From Chryseobacterium sp. G0162 (GTDB taxonomy: Bacteria; Bacteroidota; Bacteroidia; Flavobacteriales; Weeksellaceae), in the NCBI RefSeq assembly GCF_003815715.1, contig NZ_CP033922.1, forward strand, positions 1,377,001 through 1,441,000: a stretch of DNA of 64,000 bases, read 5' to 3'. Made by a program: the position numbers and the translations under genes. Every line of letters starts with the position of its first letter. Position 1 is the stretch's first letter. Shown here piece by piece: positions 1-8,160 of the stretch. The notes under the pieces are model-generated. The model was not told the origin of the DNA. It worked only from the letters and a program-made list of their open reading frames with translations, and did not search any database.

Positions 1-28
1 CCCTGATCTAATTTTTCAATACTGTATA

Positions 29-934
29 TTACTCCTTTGTGCCCATTACTTTACGGAATAATCCTTTAATATGTTCTATTTCCGTTTGATAATTGGTCTT
101 TTTTCGGCATCCGAAATACAAAGTATTTTCCAGCTTTTTCTTTCCCTCCCAGATCAGCTTCACCTCTCCACTGTCAATTGCATTCTTGCACAAGAAATCC
201 GGTACAACGGCTAATCCTGTACCTCCTTTCAGGCAACGGATGATAGAATTGAGATTAGGAACGATATAATTGGGGCGGAAATTCGGTTTGTGACCAAAAT
301 TTAAAGTCCAGAACTGGAAAAGATGTTCCATATCTCCGGTAGTTCCATACCATTTCTCATTCTTCAGCCATGCTTCGATCTGTTCAGCATCTTTTGTTTT
401 TAAAACTTTTTTAAAAGCTTCCGTATCTACCTCTTTTCCTCCTACCAATATAATCTGTTCCGAAGAAAATGCTTCATGCTGTATATTAGGTGAAGATCCC
501 TTTTTGGGCGTGATGATGAGATCAAGGATTCCTTTATCCAGCTGATCCAGCATTTCAGGATATTCTCCAAAACTGATAATCAAGTTAAAAGGTAATGAAG
601 AAACATATTGCTCCAAGGTGGTCTGAAAAGTTTCAAAACACATTCCAACACTAATTGTTGGGGTATGCTTTTCTATAGATTTCTGAAAATTTTTCTCTAC
701 ATCTTCCAGCTTGGTAAGAGGTTCTGCTACAGCATTGAATAATACTTTTCCTCTTTCTGTAGGAATCATTTTTCGCCCGGTCCTGTCAAATAATTTATAC
801 CCAACATAGGCTTCGAGTGAACTTAAATGCAAACTTACCCCAGGTTGTGAAATGAATAAGGCATCTGCCGCGCCTGTTAATGTCCCGGTTTTATAGATCG
901 CTTTAAAAGTACGATACCATTCTAAATTGACCAT
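29..934 (-). CDS. LysR-family transcriptional regulator
   Basis: A 301-residue protein with the LysR layout. The N-terminal winged helix-turn-helix (about residues 1-60) contains ALFISQPGVSLHLSSLE, and a substrate-binding domain (about 88-290) follows. LysR proteins bind DNA as tetramers and respond to a small ligand; the ligand here is unknown. The gene is not directly divergent from a target, but a 13-base word just upstream of it (947-959) recurs at 1917-1929 in front of the redox operon that starts at 2010, so that operon is the likely target (inference). Family assignment is firm, the target is not. Confidence 0.93.
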   Translation of the reverse strand: MVNLEWYRTFKAIYKTGTLTGAADALFISQPGVSLHLSSLEAYVGYKLFDRTGRKMIPTERGKVLFNAVAEPLTKLEDVEKNFQKSIEKHTPTISVGMCFETFQTTLEQYVSSLPFNLIISFGEYPEMLDQLDKGILDLIITPKKGSSPNIQHEAFSSEQIILVGGKEVDTEAFKKVLKTKDAEQIEAWLKNEKWYGTTGDMEHLFQFWTLNFGHKPNFRPNYIVPNLNSIIRCLKGGTGLAVVPDFLCKNAIDSGEVKLIWEGKKKLENTLYFGCRKKTNYQTEIEHIKGLFRKVMGTKE

Positions 935-946
935 GACTTAATTATT

Positions 947-959
947 AATATTCTGATAC
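947..959. promoter_or_regulatory. candidate LysR operator, copy 1
   Basis: AATATTCTGATAC lies 13 bases upstream of the LysR start codon and is repeated exactly at 1917-1929 upstream of the mdaB-like operon. Autoregulation plus control of a nearby operon is usual for LysR proteins. The site was seen directly; the function is inferred. Confidence 0.4.
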
Positions 960-974
960 AAAATTACAAAATAA

Positions 975-1721
975 TTACAATACTAATATATTTCCATTTC
1001 TTAAAAAGGAAGCATAATAATCCGGAATCCCGCTTTCCTCGATCTGACAGGCGGTTTCTTCCAACGGATAACTCAGCTGTACAATTTCAGGAATGATCTT
1101 TTCATCATCTAAAGTCAATATTAAATAGGAAGCCAACCTGTTTTCTTCTTTGGAGCGTCCTACAGAACCACAATTGACAGCCCATTTTTTATTTTCAAGC
1201 TGTTTTATAAATGATAAATGAGTATGTCCCATCACGATAAGATCAGATTGTGATTCTTTCAGCATGTCAGAAAAAACTTCATTATTCTCAGATTCATACC
1301 AATAAGTATCATTGCTTGTAAGACCAGAATGTACCAACTGAATATTCCAATGTTTATTCCCTATTTTATAATTTAATTTTAAATGAAAAGGAAGTTCGGA
1401 AAGAAACTGTTTATGGTCTTCCGTAATATTTTTTTTAGAATGATCTATCGCAATAAATCTTGCCTCTGTTTCTGCTTCGGAATGTTTAGGCAAAGGAAAA
1501 ACAGGTAGATCAAAAGCAATTCTTTCATCATGATTCCCCAGAAGACAGGGTATATTTAAACTTCTAATCTTTTCTATTACTTCATTTCCCCAAGGGGCAA
1601 AATCAACCAAATCTCCTAAACAGAATTTCTGATGAATTCCCCTCTGTTCAATATCCTTCAACACCACTTCCAATGCCGGAAGATTCCCATGTACATCACT
1701 GAAAACTGCTATCTGTATCAT
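975..1721 (-). CDS. calcineurin-like metallophosphoesterase (YfcE/MJ0936-like)
   Basis: A 248-residue phosphoesterase with the full set of metal-ligand motifs in order: DVHGN near residue 9, GDLVDFAP near 36, GNHDE near 62, VHSG in the middle and MGHTH near 165. Such proteins are cytoplasmic two-metal phosphodiesterases or phosphatases; the substrate cannot be told from sequence. It lies upstream of the LysR gene on the same strand, with a 40-base gap that holds the candidate LysR operator, so the two genes are probably transcribed separately. Confidence 0.9.
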   Translation of the reverse strand: MIQIAVFSDVHGNLPALEVVLKDIEQRGIHQKFCLGDLVDFAPWGNEVIEKIRSLNIPCLLGNHDERIAFDLPVFPLPKHSEAETEARFIAIDHSKKNITEDHKQFLSELPFHLKLNYKIGNKHWNIQLVHSGLTSNDTYWYESENNEVFSDMLKESQSDLIVMGHTHLSFIKQLENKKWAVNCGSVGRSKEENRLASYLILTLDDEKIIPEIVQLSYPLEETACQIEESGIPDYYASFLRNGNILVL

Positions 1722-1916
1722 TCTCTGTCAATTTGTTAATCAAATTTACAAGACGAAAGGGAATTCCCGTTCAGATACGGCATGACTTTTTACCATGAAA
1801 AAGAATTAATAAGGATGAATTTTGCTTAGTAAGTACATTTTTGGGAGTGGCTGGGAAAAAACTCAAATTTTGAACTCTTCTATTTTATTAATACTAAGCA
1901 CTAATTCCAATGTATA

Positions 1917-1980
1917 AATATTCTGATACTTTGCTATAATTTATATTATTTTTATTATACGTAATCTCATTCTAACTTTG
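1917..1980 (+). promoter_or_regulatory. promoter region of the redox operon with candidate LysR site
   Basis: AATATTCTGATAC at 1917-1929 is the second copy of the word found upstream of the LysR gene. A Bacteroidota -7 element, TAACTTTG, lies at 1973-1980, about 30 bases before the first start codon. The word sits roughly 45-55 bases upstream of the -7 element, a usual place for a LysR recognition site. No clear TTG -33 element is visible, which would fit an activator-dependent promoter. Confidence 0.45.
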
Positions 1981-2009
1981 CAGAGTAAAATTTAAACAAT
2001 CATAAAAAA

Positions 2010-2627
2010 ATGAAAAAAGTACTAATCATTAACGGAGGACAAAATTTCGGACATTCCGGAGGAAAATATAATCAAACAATCGCAGAAAATACAATCGCCG
2101 TTCTTAAAGAATTTGATAATGTTGAAGTAAAAATCACTAATGTAAGTGAAGGTTATGACAAACATGAAGAAGTAGAAAAATTCGTTTGGGCAGATTATAT
2201 CATTTACCACACTCCCATCTGGTGGTTTCAACTTCCGAACGGGTTGAAAAAGTATATTGATGAAGTTTTCACAGCCGGCCACGCCAAAGGTATTTATATG
2301 AGTGACGGTAGAAATGCAGCAAATCCAGAGATCAACTATGGTACTGGTGGAATGCTTGGTGGAAGAAAATATATGTTAACAACTAGTTGGAATGCTCCTA
2401 AAACAGCTTTTACCCTTCCCGGAGAATTCTTTAATGAGAAAAGTGTAGATGAAGGACCGTTATTTGGGTTCCATAGAATGAATGCCTTCGTCTCATTAGA
2501 AAAAATGGACAGTTTCCACTTCCATGATGTAGAGAAAAATGCCAATATAGAGCGCGATATGAAGCTTTACAGAAACCATGTGAAAACCGTTTTTGAAAAA
2601 GAATTAAAAGCAGAATTAGTATCATGA
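2010..2627 (+). CDS. mdaB: NAD(P)H-dependent quinone oxidoreductase, MdaB family
   Basis: A 205-residue flavodoxin-fold protein. It starts with a beta strand and phosphate-binding loop (VLIINGGQNFGHSGGK), and carries the MdaB-type segment HTPIWWFQLPNGLKKYIDEV near residues 69-88 and FGFHRMNAF later. MdaB enzymes use FAD and NADPH for two-electron reduction of quinones, avoiding semiquinone radicals. First gene of a tight five-gene operon; its stop overlaps the next start by four bases (ATGA). The neighbours (SDR, ABM monooxygenase, DJ-1, aldo-keto reductase) support a role in quinone or electrophile stress. Confidence 0.88.
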   Translation: MKKVLIINGGQNFGHSGGKYNQTIAENTIAVLKEFDNVEVKITNVSEGYDKHEEVEKFVWADYIIYHTPIWWFQLPNGLKKYIDEVFTAGHAKGIYMSDGRNAANPEINYGTGGMLGGRKYMLTTSWNAPKTAFTLPGEFFNEKSVDEGPLFGFHRMNAFVSLEKMDSFHFHDVEKNANIERDMKLYRNHVKTVFEKELKAELVS

Positions 2628-3508
2628 AAAAAATATTGATCACAGGGATTACCGGCTATATAGGCGGCAGTATCGCTCAAAAATTACTGGACAGGAATTA
2701 TGAAGTGATCGGGCTGGTTCGTGATGAAGCCCGCGTGCAGGAACTGGAATCGATGGGAATCAAGACCATTATTGGGAATATCCATCATGAAGATCTTATA
2801 AAAGAAGTCATTACCAGTGTTGATGCTGTCATCCATAATGCTGATTCCGCAGATGATGCCTATGCTGCAGATAGCTTTATCAAAGCATTGGAAGGAAGCC
2901 ATAAAACATTCATATTCACTTCTGGATCTGCTATTTTCGGAGGTAAAGAAAATGGTAAAAAAAATGATTTTGTTTTCAGAGAAGATTATCCTTTGATTCC
3001 AAGACTGGAAATGGCATCAAGGGTCCTTATCAATAATTATGTTCTGCAGTCAGCTCAGAAGGAAATAAGAAGTATTGTGATTGTTCCCACAATGGTGTAT
3101 GGACAAGGTCTTGGCTTAAAAAAAGACAGCATCCAAATCCCTGCCCTGATTCATTTTTCTGAGAAAAAAGGACACGGTGTTTATTTTGGAGAGGGTGAAA
3201 ATATATGGTCAAATTTACATATTGAAGATTTGGCAGACCTTTATGTACTGGCACTGGAAAAAGCAAAAAGCGGTTCCATCTATTATGCAGAAAACGGTTC
3301 TTCATCTTTAAGAAACATTGCTGAAATTATCAGCAAAAAATATAATCTGGAGCCCGCCAGATCTTTAAGCGTACAGGAAGCCGTTGACAATTTTGGTCCG
3401 GCAGGCGGCTATTTCGGTTTTGCCTCCAATAGTATATGCAGCGCAGACAAAGCAAGAACAGAACTGGAATGGAAACCCATCTATATCTCCATTGAAAATT
3501 ATATCTAA
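2624..3508 (+). CDS. NAD-dependent epimerase/dehydratase (extended SDR)
   Basis: A 294-residue protein with an N-terminal Rossmann nucleotide-binding site, GITGYIGGSIAQKLL (GxxGxxG, about residues 7-21), a central HNADSADDAYAAD segment as in atypical extended SDRs, and a C-terminal substrate domain. The usual YxxxK catalytic pair is not obvious, so it may be a NAD(P)H-binding reductase or sensor rather than a sugar epimerase. Start overlaps the upstream mdaB stop by four bases and the next gene follows after two bases, so the genes are co-transcribed and probably translationally coupled. Confidence 0.85.
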   Translation: MKKILITGITGYIGGSIAQKLLDRNYEVIGLVRDEARVQELESMGIKTIIGNIHHEDLIKEVITSVDAVIHNADSADDAYAADSFIKALEGSHKTFIFTSGSAIFGGKENGKKNDFVFREDYPLIPRLEMASRVLINNYVLQSAQKEIRSIVIVPTMVYGQGLGLKKDSIQIPALIHFSEKKGHGVYFGEGENIWSNLHIEDLADLYVLALEKAKSGSIYYAENGSSSLRNIAEIISKKYNLEPARSLSVQEAVDNFGPAGGYFGFASNSICSADKARTELEWKPIYISIENYI

Positions 3509-3510
3509 TT

Positions 3511-3798
3511 ATGAAAATTCATCTTACAGCTATTATAAAAACCAAAGAAGAATATCAGGCAGAAGTATCGGCAGTTCTTCAGAATATGGTAAAGGAAACA
3601 AGAAAAGAAGAAGCCTGTGAGCTTTACAACCTACATCAGGGAATTGAAGACAAAAACGAATTTGTTTTCTATGAGATCTGGAAAAGCCAAGAAGGACTAG
3701 ATCGCCACAATCAACAGCCTTACATTCAGTCTTTCGGAACCTTAGTGGATGAAAAGCTTAAGGAAAAACCACAAATATATTTAACTCATATCATTTAA
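3511..3798 (+). CDS. putative quinol monooxygenase (ABM domain)
   Basis: A 95-residue single-domain protein with the ferredoxin-like ABM fold, recognised from an N-terminal strand (IHLTAIIKTKEEY), the C-ELYNLHQGIEDKNEF hairpin and the EIWKSQEGLDRHNQQPYIQ helix. Relatives such as E. coli YgiN act on quinols; ygiN is beside mdaB (ygiN-mdaB) in E. coli, so the pairing with an MdaB homologue here is meaningful. Third gene of the operon; two-base gaps on both sides. Confidence 0.87.
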   Translation: MKIHLTAIIKTKEEYQAEVSAVLQNMVKETRKEEACELYNLHQGIEDKNEFVFYEIWKSQEGLDRHNQQPYIQSFGTLVDEKLKEKPQIYLTHII

Positions 3799-3800
3799 AT

Positions 3801-4556
3801 ATGAAAAAAATAGCGTTTTTAATACTGGCCATTTTTACGATAGGATTTATACAGGCCCAGACCAAGAAATCAAAAAATATGAAAAAGAAAATATTATTCG
3901 TTGTCACCAGCCATGATAAAAAGGGCAGTACCGGTGAAGATACAGGATATTATCTGGGAGAAGTTTCTCACCCATGGGAAGTTCTTCACAAGGCAGGCTA
4001 TGAAATTGATTTTGTAAGCCCGAAAGGAGGAACGCCACCAGTAGACGGATTTGATTTAAAAGATCCTGTAAACAAAGAGTTCTGGGAAAACACAGACTAT
4101 AAAAACAAAATCGATCATTCTTTAACACCATCACAGGTAAATCCCAAAGAGTATTCAACTATTTTTTATGCAGGGGGCCATGGAGCCATGTGGGATTTTG
4201 CAGACAATACAGAACTGGCAGACATTGCTTCAACAATTTATGAAAACGGAGGTATTGTAGCAGGCGTTTGCCACGGCCCGGCAGGTTTGGTTAATATCAA
4301 ACTGAATAATGGAAAATACCTGGTAGATGGAAAAAAGATCAATGCTTTTACCAATGAAGAAGAATCTGCTGTACAATTAACGGATGTTGTTCCTTTTTTA
4401 CTGGAGAATAAATTAAAAGAAAGAGGAGCAAAATTTGAAAAATCAGGACTTTGGCAAAACCATGTGGTAACGGATCAAAGAGTGATTACGGGACAGAATC
4501 CACAATCTGCCAAGAGTGTTGGAGAAGCAATTTTAAAAGAATTAAATAATAAATAA
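3801..4556 (+). CDS. DJ-1/PfpI (Hsp31-like) protein with signal peptide
   Basis: A 251-residue protein. The first 20 residues (MKKIAFLILAIFTIGFIQAQ) look like a Sec signal peptide, followed by a type 1 glutamine amidotransferase-like domain. The nucleophile elbow is AGVCHGPAGL with Cys157, and DTGYYLGEVSHPWEVL and YAGGHGAMWDF match the Hsp31/glyoxalase III-like branch. Members act as glyoxalases, deglycases or chaperones. Export to the periplasm is inferred; an internal Met at residue 27 could give a cytoplasmic form. Fourth gene of the redox operon. Confidence 0.87.
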   Translation: MKKIAFLILAIFTIGFIQAQTKKSKNMKKKILFVVTSHDKKGSTGEDTGYYLGEVSHPWEVLHKAGYEIDFVSPKGGTPPVDGFDLKDPVNKEFWENTDYKNKIDHSLTPSQVNPKEYSTIFYAGGHGAMWDFADNTELADIASTIYENGGIVAGVCHGPAGLVNIKLNNGKYLVDGKKINAFTNEEESAVQLTDVVPFLLENKLKERGAKFEKSGLWQNHVVTDQRVITGQNPQSAKSVGEAILKELNNK

Positions 4557-4559
4557 AAA

Positions 4560-5543
4560 ATGGAATACAGAAAATTAGGAAACACTGATCTCGAGCTATC
4601 TGTAATTACGCATGGAGCTTTTGCCATCGGTGGAAATATGTGGGGTGGTAATGAAAAACAGGATTCTATTAACTCTATTCATGCATCATTGGATCATGGA
4701 GTCACCTCTATTGATACGGCCCCTTTTTACGGTTTTGGATTAAGTGAAGAAATGATAGGTGAAGCTATTAATGGAAAAGATCGTTCAAAAATCCAGCTGT
4801 TAACTAAATTCGGTTTAGTTTGGGATGGAAGCAACAATGGAAAAGGAGAATTTTTCTTTGATGTCGAAGAGGATGGAAAAACAATTCCGGTTTATAAGTT
4901 CGCTTCCAAAGAAAACATTATCAAAGAAGTTGAAGAAAGTTTAAAAAGACTGGGTACAGATTATATAGACCTTTTACAACTTCACTGGCCAGACAGCACA
5001 ACAGCCATCAGTGAAACGATGGAAGCTATGGAACTATTAATTCAGCAAGGAAAAATTCGTGCTGCTGGAGTAAGTAATTATAGTGTTGCTCAAATGGAAG
5101 AAGCTAACAAAACATTGAAATTAGCGAGCAACCAGGTTTCTTACAGTATGCTAAACCGGGCCATTGAAAACGATCTGGTTCCTTATTCTTTAGAGCAAAA
5201 TTCAGGAATTATCGTATATAGTCCAATGGAAAGAGGTCTTTTAACAGGTAAATATTTTAAGGATAATACATTAAAAGACAACGACCACAGAAACGGTTAT
5301 TTTTCTCAGTTTGATTTAAATAAAGTAAAAACTTTCTTAGAAAAAATTGAACCTATTGCTCAGGAAAAAGGAGCCAGCCTTTCTCAATTGGTATTAAAAT
5401 GGACTACCCTACAACCGGCAATTACAGTCGTATTGGCAGGAGCAAGAAATGCACAGCAGGCTATTGAAAACGCTAAAGCGATGTCTATTGATCTTGCTCA
5501 GGAAGAATTGAATTTCATCAATTCTGCTTTGAAAGAGCTTTAA
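4560..5543 (+). CDS. aldo-keto reductase
   Basis: A 327-residue TIM-barrel oxidoreductase. The AKR tetrad is visible as Asp52 and Tyr57 (DTAPFYGFGLSEE), Lys83 (LLTKFG) and His142 (LQLHWPD). The C-terminal half carries the usual NADPH-binding segment (GIIVYSPMERGLLTGK, then LAGARNAQQAIENA). It reduces aldehydes or ketones with NADPH. Last gene of the operon, separated from the preceding stop by three bases, followed by the palindromic element at 5547-5661. Confidence 0.92.
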   Translation: MEYRKLGNTDLELSVITHGAFAIGGNMWGGNEKQDSINSIHASLDHGVTSIDTAPFYGFGLSEEMIGEAINGKDRSKIQLLTKFGLVWDGSNNGKGEFFFDVEEDGKTIPVYKFASKENIIKEVEESLKRLGTDYIDLLQLHWPDSTTAISETMEAMELLIQQGKIRAAGVSNYSVAQMEEANKTLKLASNQVSYSMLNRAIENDLVPYSLEQNSGIIVYSPMERGLLTGKYFKDNTLKDNDHRNGYFSQFDLNKVKTFLEKIEPIAQEKGASLSQLVLKWTTLQPAITVVLAGARNAQQAIENAKAMSIDLAQEELNFINSALKEL

Positions 5544-5546
5544 TAA

Positions 5547-5661
5547 AAGGAAGCTGGAAGTACTATTGTCTATTAGAATTGCTACTAGTAGCTTAATTTA
5601 AATTAATAATTAAATTGAGCTTTAGTAAATCATATAGACTTCATTAACTTCCAGCTTCCTT
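5547..5661. repeat. palindromic intergenic element with nested hairpin
   Basis: The outer arms AAGGAAGCTGGAAGT (5547-5561) and ACTTCCAGCTTCCTT (5647-5661) are perfect 15-base inverted repeats. A second inverted repeat, AGCTTAATTTAA (5590-5601) and TTAAATTGAGCT (5610-5621), lies between them with one mismatch. The element fills the gap between two convergent genes and may also end both transcripts. Fourteen bases of the right arm recur at 45440-45453, so this is an interspersed repeat rather than a plain terminator. Confidence 0.75.
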
Positions 5662-5667
5662 ACTTTA

Positions 5668-6111
5668 TTACTTTGCTATCGGCATGTGGGTACTAACTGC
5701 AATTCTGTTCCATGCATTGATCGTCACAATCGCCATGATAATCTGAGCAATCTGAGCATCATCAAAAAATGCTTTAGCTTTTTGGTAAATCTCATCAGTT
5801 AATCCTTGTTGGCTGATCAGTGTAATTTCCTCTGTCATAGCCAAAAGCACCTGTTCTTCTTCTGTAAAAAACTCTTTAGCTTCTGTCCATCCATTCAGAA
5901 TAAAGATTCTTTGAGGCGTTTCACCATATTTGATGGCATCTTTTGTATGCATATCAAGGCAGAAAGCACATTTATTGATCTGTGAAGCTCTGATTTTGAT
6001 TAATTCCTTTTGAATATGGGTTAAAGAAGTTGTCTGTAAATATCCTTCTAATCCCATCATCGCTTTATACGCTGCTGAATCTACTGTTGCAATATTTAAT
6101 CTTGCGCTCAT
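5668..6111 (-). CDS. carboxymuconolactone decarboxylase / AhpD-like protein
   Basis: A 147-residue all-alpha protein with the AhpD-type redox motif INKCAFCLDMH (Cys48, Cys51, His55). Such proteins are peroxidase-linked disulfide reductants or related decarboxylases; the CxxC...H pattern favours the alkylhydroperoxidase-like role. It follows the DoxX gene by seven bases on the same strand, and a Crp-type regulator lies upstream, so the three form a probable operon. Confidence 0.9.
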   Translation of the reverse strand: MSARLNIATVDSAAYKAMMGLEGYLQTTSLTHIQKELIKIRASQINKCAFCLDMHTKDAIKYGETPQRIFILNGWTEAKEFFTEEEQVLLAMTEEITLISQQGLTDEIYQKAKAFFDDAQIAQIIMAIVTINAWNRIAVSTHMPIAK

Positions 6112-6118
6112 TATATAA

Positions 6119-6550
6119 TTATTTTTTGGTTAATTGATCTATACTAAAAGAATATTCCTGCTGAACAGCCAATAAAAGAGCTGCCGCACTTCCCACCCAG
6201 ACGGAGTAATTGAGCGGAGCTTTAGAACCTAATGCAATAGTCATTGATATAGCAAAAACTAATAATAAAATACTGCTTCCATAGGCTGCAATTCTGGTTT
6301 TAAAACCTAAGATCAGCATCAATGGGAAAAGTATTTCCAAAAATGTGGCTGCATAAGCGGAAAAAGTACTCAACGCTTCCGGAAGAAAAAAGGTCAGTGA
6401 TCTTGTATATTCTTCAAAACTTTTCATGTTTCCCCATGATGAATTTTCTGCACTCCATAACCCGAATCGGTCGGCTACTGCAGAAAGCATGGTTACAGAA
6501 AGAGCAAGTCTTAAAAATAGCTGCGGAAATTGTTTTTGTGTATTTGTCAT
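6119..6550 (-). CDS. DoxX family membrane protein
   Basis: A 143-residue protein with four hydrophobic segments and a DoxX-like pattern (FLRLALSVTMLSAVADRFG at the start, AATFLEILFPLMLILGFKTR in the middle). DoxX proteins are small inner-membrane proteins that accompany redox enzymes; their chemistry is poorly defined. It lies between a Crp/Fnr regulator and an AhpD-like gene on the same strand, and the regulator probably controls both. Confidence 0.87.
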   Translation of the reverse strand: MTNTQKQFPQLFLRLALSVTMLSAVADRFGLWSAENSSWGNMKSFEEYTRSLTFFLPEALSTFSAYAATFLEILFPLMLILGFKTRIAAYGSSILLLVFAISMTIALGSKAPLNYSVWVGSAAALLLAVQQEYSFSIDQLTKK

Positions 6551-6613
6551 TGCATTAGCTTTTAATCACATGGCAAATTTCCGATATCTGATCCGTAAAA
6601 AACTTAAACTGGT

Positions 6614-7186
6614 TTAAGAACGTAATTTTGCTTTGATTTCACTTAAATATTCCGGAGTAAAACCAAGAAACGAAGCGATAAGATATTGGGGAATCCGTTG
6701 AATAAACCAAGGATATAATGTACTGAAATGAACGTACAACTCTTCTCGTGAATATTCAGTCAGATACCGAAGTTTCCTTTCGGAAGCCGCATAGGCTCTC
6801 TGATAAATAATTCTGAAATATTTTTCCATCACAGGATGTTTTTCCAGTAATAGTTCCTGGCCTTTAAAATCAATAACAAGAATAATAGACTTTTCCACAG
6901 ACTGAATATTAAAATCTGTCTGCAACTGTCTTTCATAAGCAAACGTATCTGTGATCCACCAGTTTTCAATAGCAAACTGAGTGGTATGCTCTACTCCTTT
7001 TTCATTAATAAAATACTTTCTCAGACAACCTTCCACCACAAAATACATGTTTCGACAAATCTCACCTTCCAACATCAGACTTTGCTTCTTCTTCACCTTC
7101 AATACTTCGAAGAATGAAAAAATTGAAAGATACTCTTCGTCTGTTACCGTAATGAATTTATTTAAATGTGCCTTGAAATTATCCAT
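6614..7186 (-). CDS. Crp/Fnr-family transcriptional regulator
   Basis: A 190-residue protein with an N-terminal cyclic-nucleotide-binding beta roll (about residues 25-115, including LMLEGEICRNMYFVVEGCLRK) and a C-terminal helix-turn-helix ending in SFLGFTPEYLSEIKAKL. No Cys cluster of the FNR type is visible. In Bacteroidota such regulators often lie beside the small redox operon they govern; here DoxX and the AhpD-like gene follow on the same strand and DUF1304 is divergent. Effector unknown. Confidence 0.9.
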   Translation of the reverse strand: MDNFKAHLNKFITVTDEEYLSIFSFFEVLKVKKKQSLMLEGEICRNMYFVVEGCLRKYFINEKGVEHTTQFAIENWWITDTFAYERQLQTDFNIQSVEKSIILVIDFKGQELLLEKHPVMEKYFRIIYQRAYAASERKLRYLTEYSREELYVHFSTLYPWFIQRIPQYLIASFLGFTPEYLSEIKAKLRS

Positions 7187-7233
7187 CTTTAGAATTGAAT
7201 ACTCAAACTTAACTTTATTTTTTTAGTTTTACA

Positions 7234-7617
7234 ATGACAAAATATGAAATCATGGAACTCGTTGCTAAAATCCTTATCGCAGTCGTTGCACTGGAACATC
7301 TCTATATTCTTTGGATGGAAATGTTTGCATGGGAAACCAAAGGAAAAGAAGTTTTCAAGGCTGCTCTTCCTCCGGAAATGTTTAAGCCCACTAAAGGATT
7401 GGCTGCCAACCAGGGATTGTATAATGGTTTTCTGGCTGCCGGGCTGATCTGGTCTTTTCTGATTAAAGATCCGCAATGGCAGGATAATATTGCATTATTC
7501 TTTTTAATTTGTGTGGCTGTAGCAGGTATTTATGGTGCTATTTCTGCTACGAAGAAAATATTTTTTGTTCAGGCATTGCCTGCAATATTGGCAATTCTTG
7601 CTGTTTTACTGAAGTAA
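7234..7617 (+). CDS. DUF1304 membrane protein
   Basis: A 127-residue protein with four predicted membrane helices and the DUF1304 signature: an N-terminal ALEHLYILWMEMFAW, then KPTKGLAANQGLYNGFLAAG and a C-terminal QALPAILAILAVLL. Function is unknown. It is divergent from the Crp-type regulator with only 47 bases between them, so the two promoters must overlap and the regulator may act on it. Confidence 0.88.
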   Translation: MTKYEIMELVAKILIAVVALEHLYILWMEMFAWETKGKEVFKAALPPEMFKPTKGLAANQGLYNGFLAAGLIWSFLIKDPQWQDNIALFFLICVAVAGIYGAISATKKIFFVQALPAILAILAVLLK

Positions 7618-8160
7618 TTCTACTCATCATAGGATATAGATTTTTCTACAAAAAATCTGCACGATCAAAACTCTCTAATCTTTAGTGACAGAGGTAAAAT
7701 CCCTATGAATATATCATTCTATAATCACACTCAAAATCAGCTTTTTAGACTCCAAAAAATCCATTTAAAATAAAATTCGTAAATTTGCAACGTCGTAAAA
7801 AACTGATATACAGGTTTTTTATAATGATCCGCATTTTGATGAAATGTAGGAATTCAAGTTGTTCTGTACACATATCTTTTATTACCTCATCAGTAATTTA
7901 ATTGTAGAATCCATGTAAAAGATTTACCTCTTTTTACACATGACACTCTTTTTCTAGAGTAAAATCTATTGAAATATTTAAAATAAACATAAGGCCACGG
8001 AGCTTTATGCTATTATTTTTTTGCTAAAAGCTTTTATCATTATAAGCTCGGCAGATTATTTTGTACGCTCGTTACCAAAAGAACAACATCAAAGTTAAAT
8101 GTTTAATCATATAATTATATACAATATTGTGTATCAATTATTAATTAAAAAATTCTGAAT
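7618..8160 (+). other. 543-base gap: long leader of the glycine betaine operon
   Basis: No coding region was found. A -7 element, TAAATTTG (7780-7787), implies a transcript beginning near 7795, leaving a leader of about 365 bases before the ABC ATPase. The leader holds several inverted repeats: CATTT-TGATG-AAATG near 7832-7846, an imperfect CATGTAAAAG stem (7912-7943), and a stem joining GAGCTT (about 7999) to AAGCTC (about 8044) with flanking GCC/GGC. A near-palindrome lies at 8117-8134. It matches no riboswitch class that I recognise. It may instead be a separate small RNA followed by the operon promoter. Confidence 0.4.
8117..8134. promoter_or_regulatory. candidate operator before the glycine betaine operon
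   Basis: ATATACAATATTGTGTAT is an 18-base palindrome with one mismatched pair; its core ACAATATTGT (8121-8130) is perfect. It ends 26 bases before the start codon of the ATPase gene. Osmolyte uptake operons elsewhere are often repressed by GbsR/OpuAR-type MarR proteins that bind palindromes. The site is seen; the binding protein is not in this window. Confidence 0.35.

Noticed and set aside
7638..7659. AGATTTTT/AAAAATCT hairpin as a terminator of the DUF1304 gene
   Set aside because: The stem is only A-T rich and no T run follows on the plus strand.
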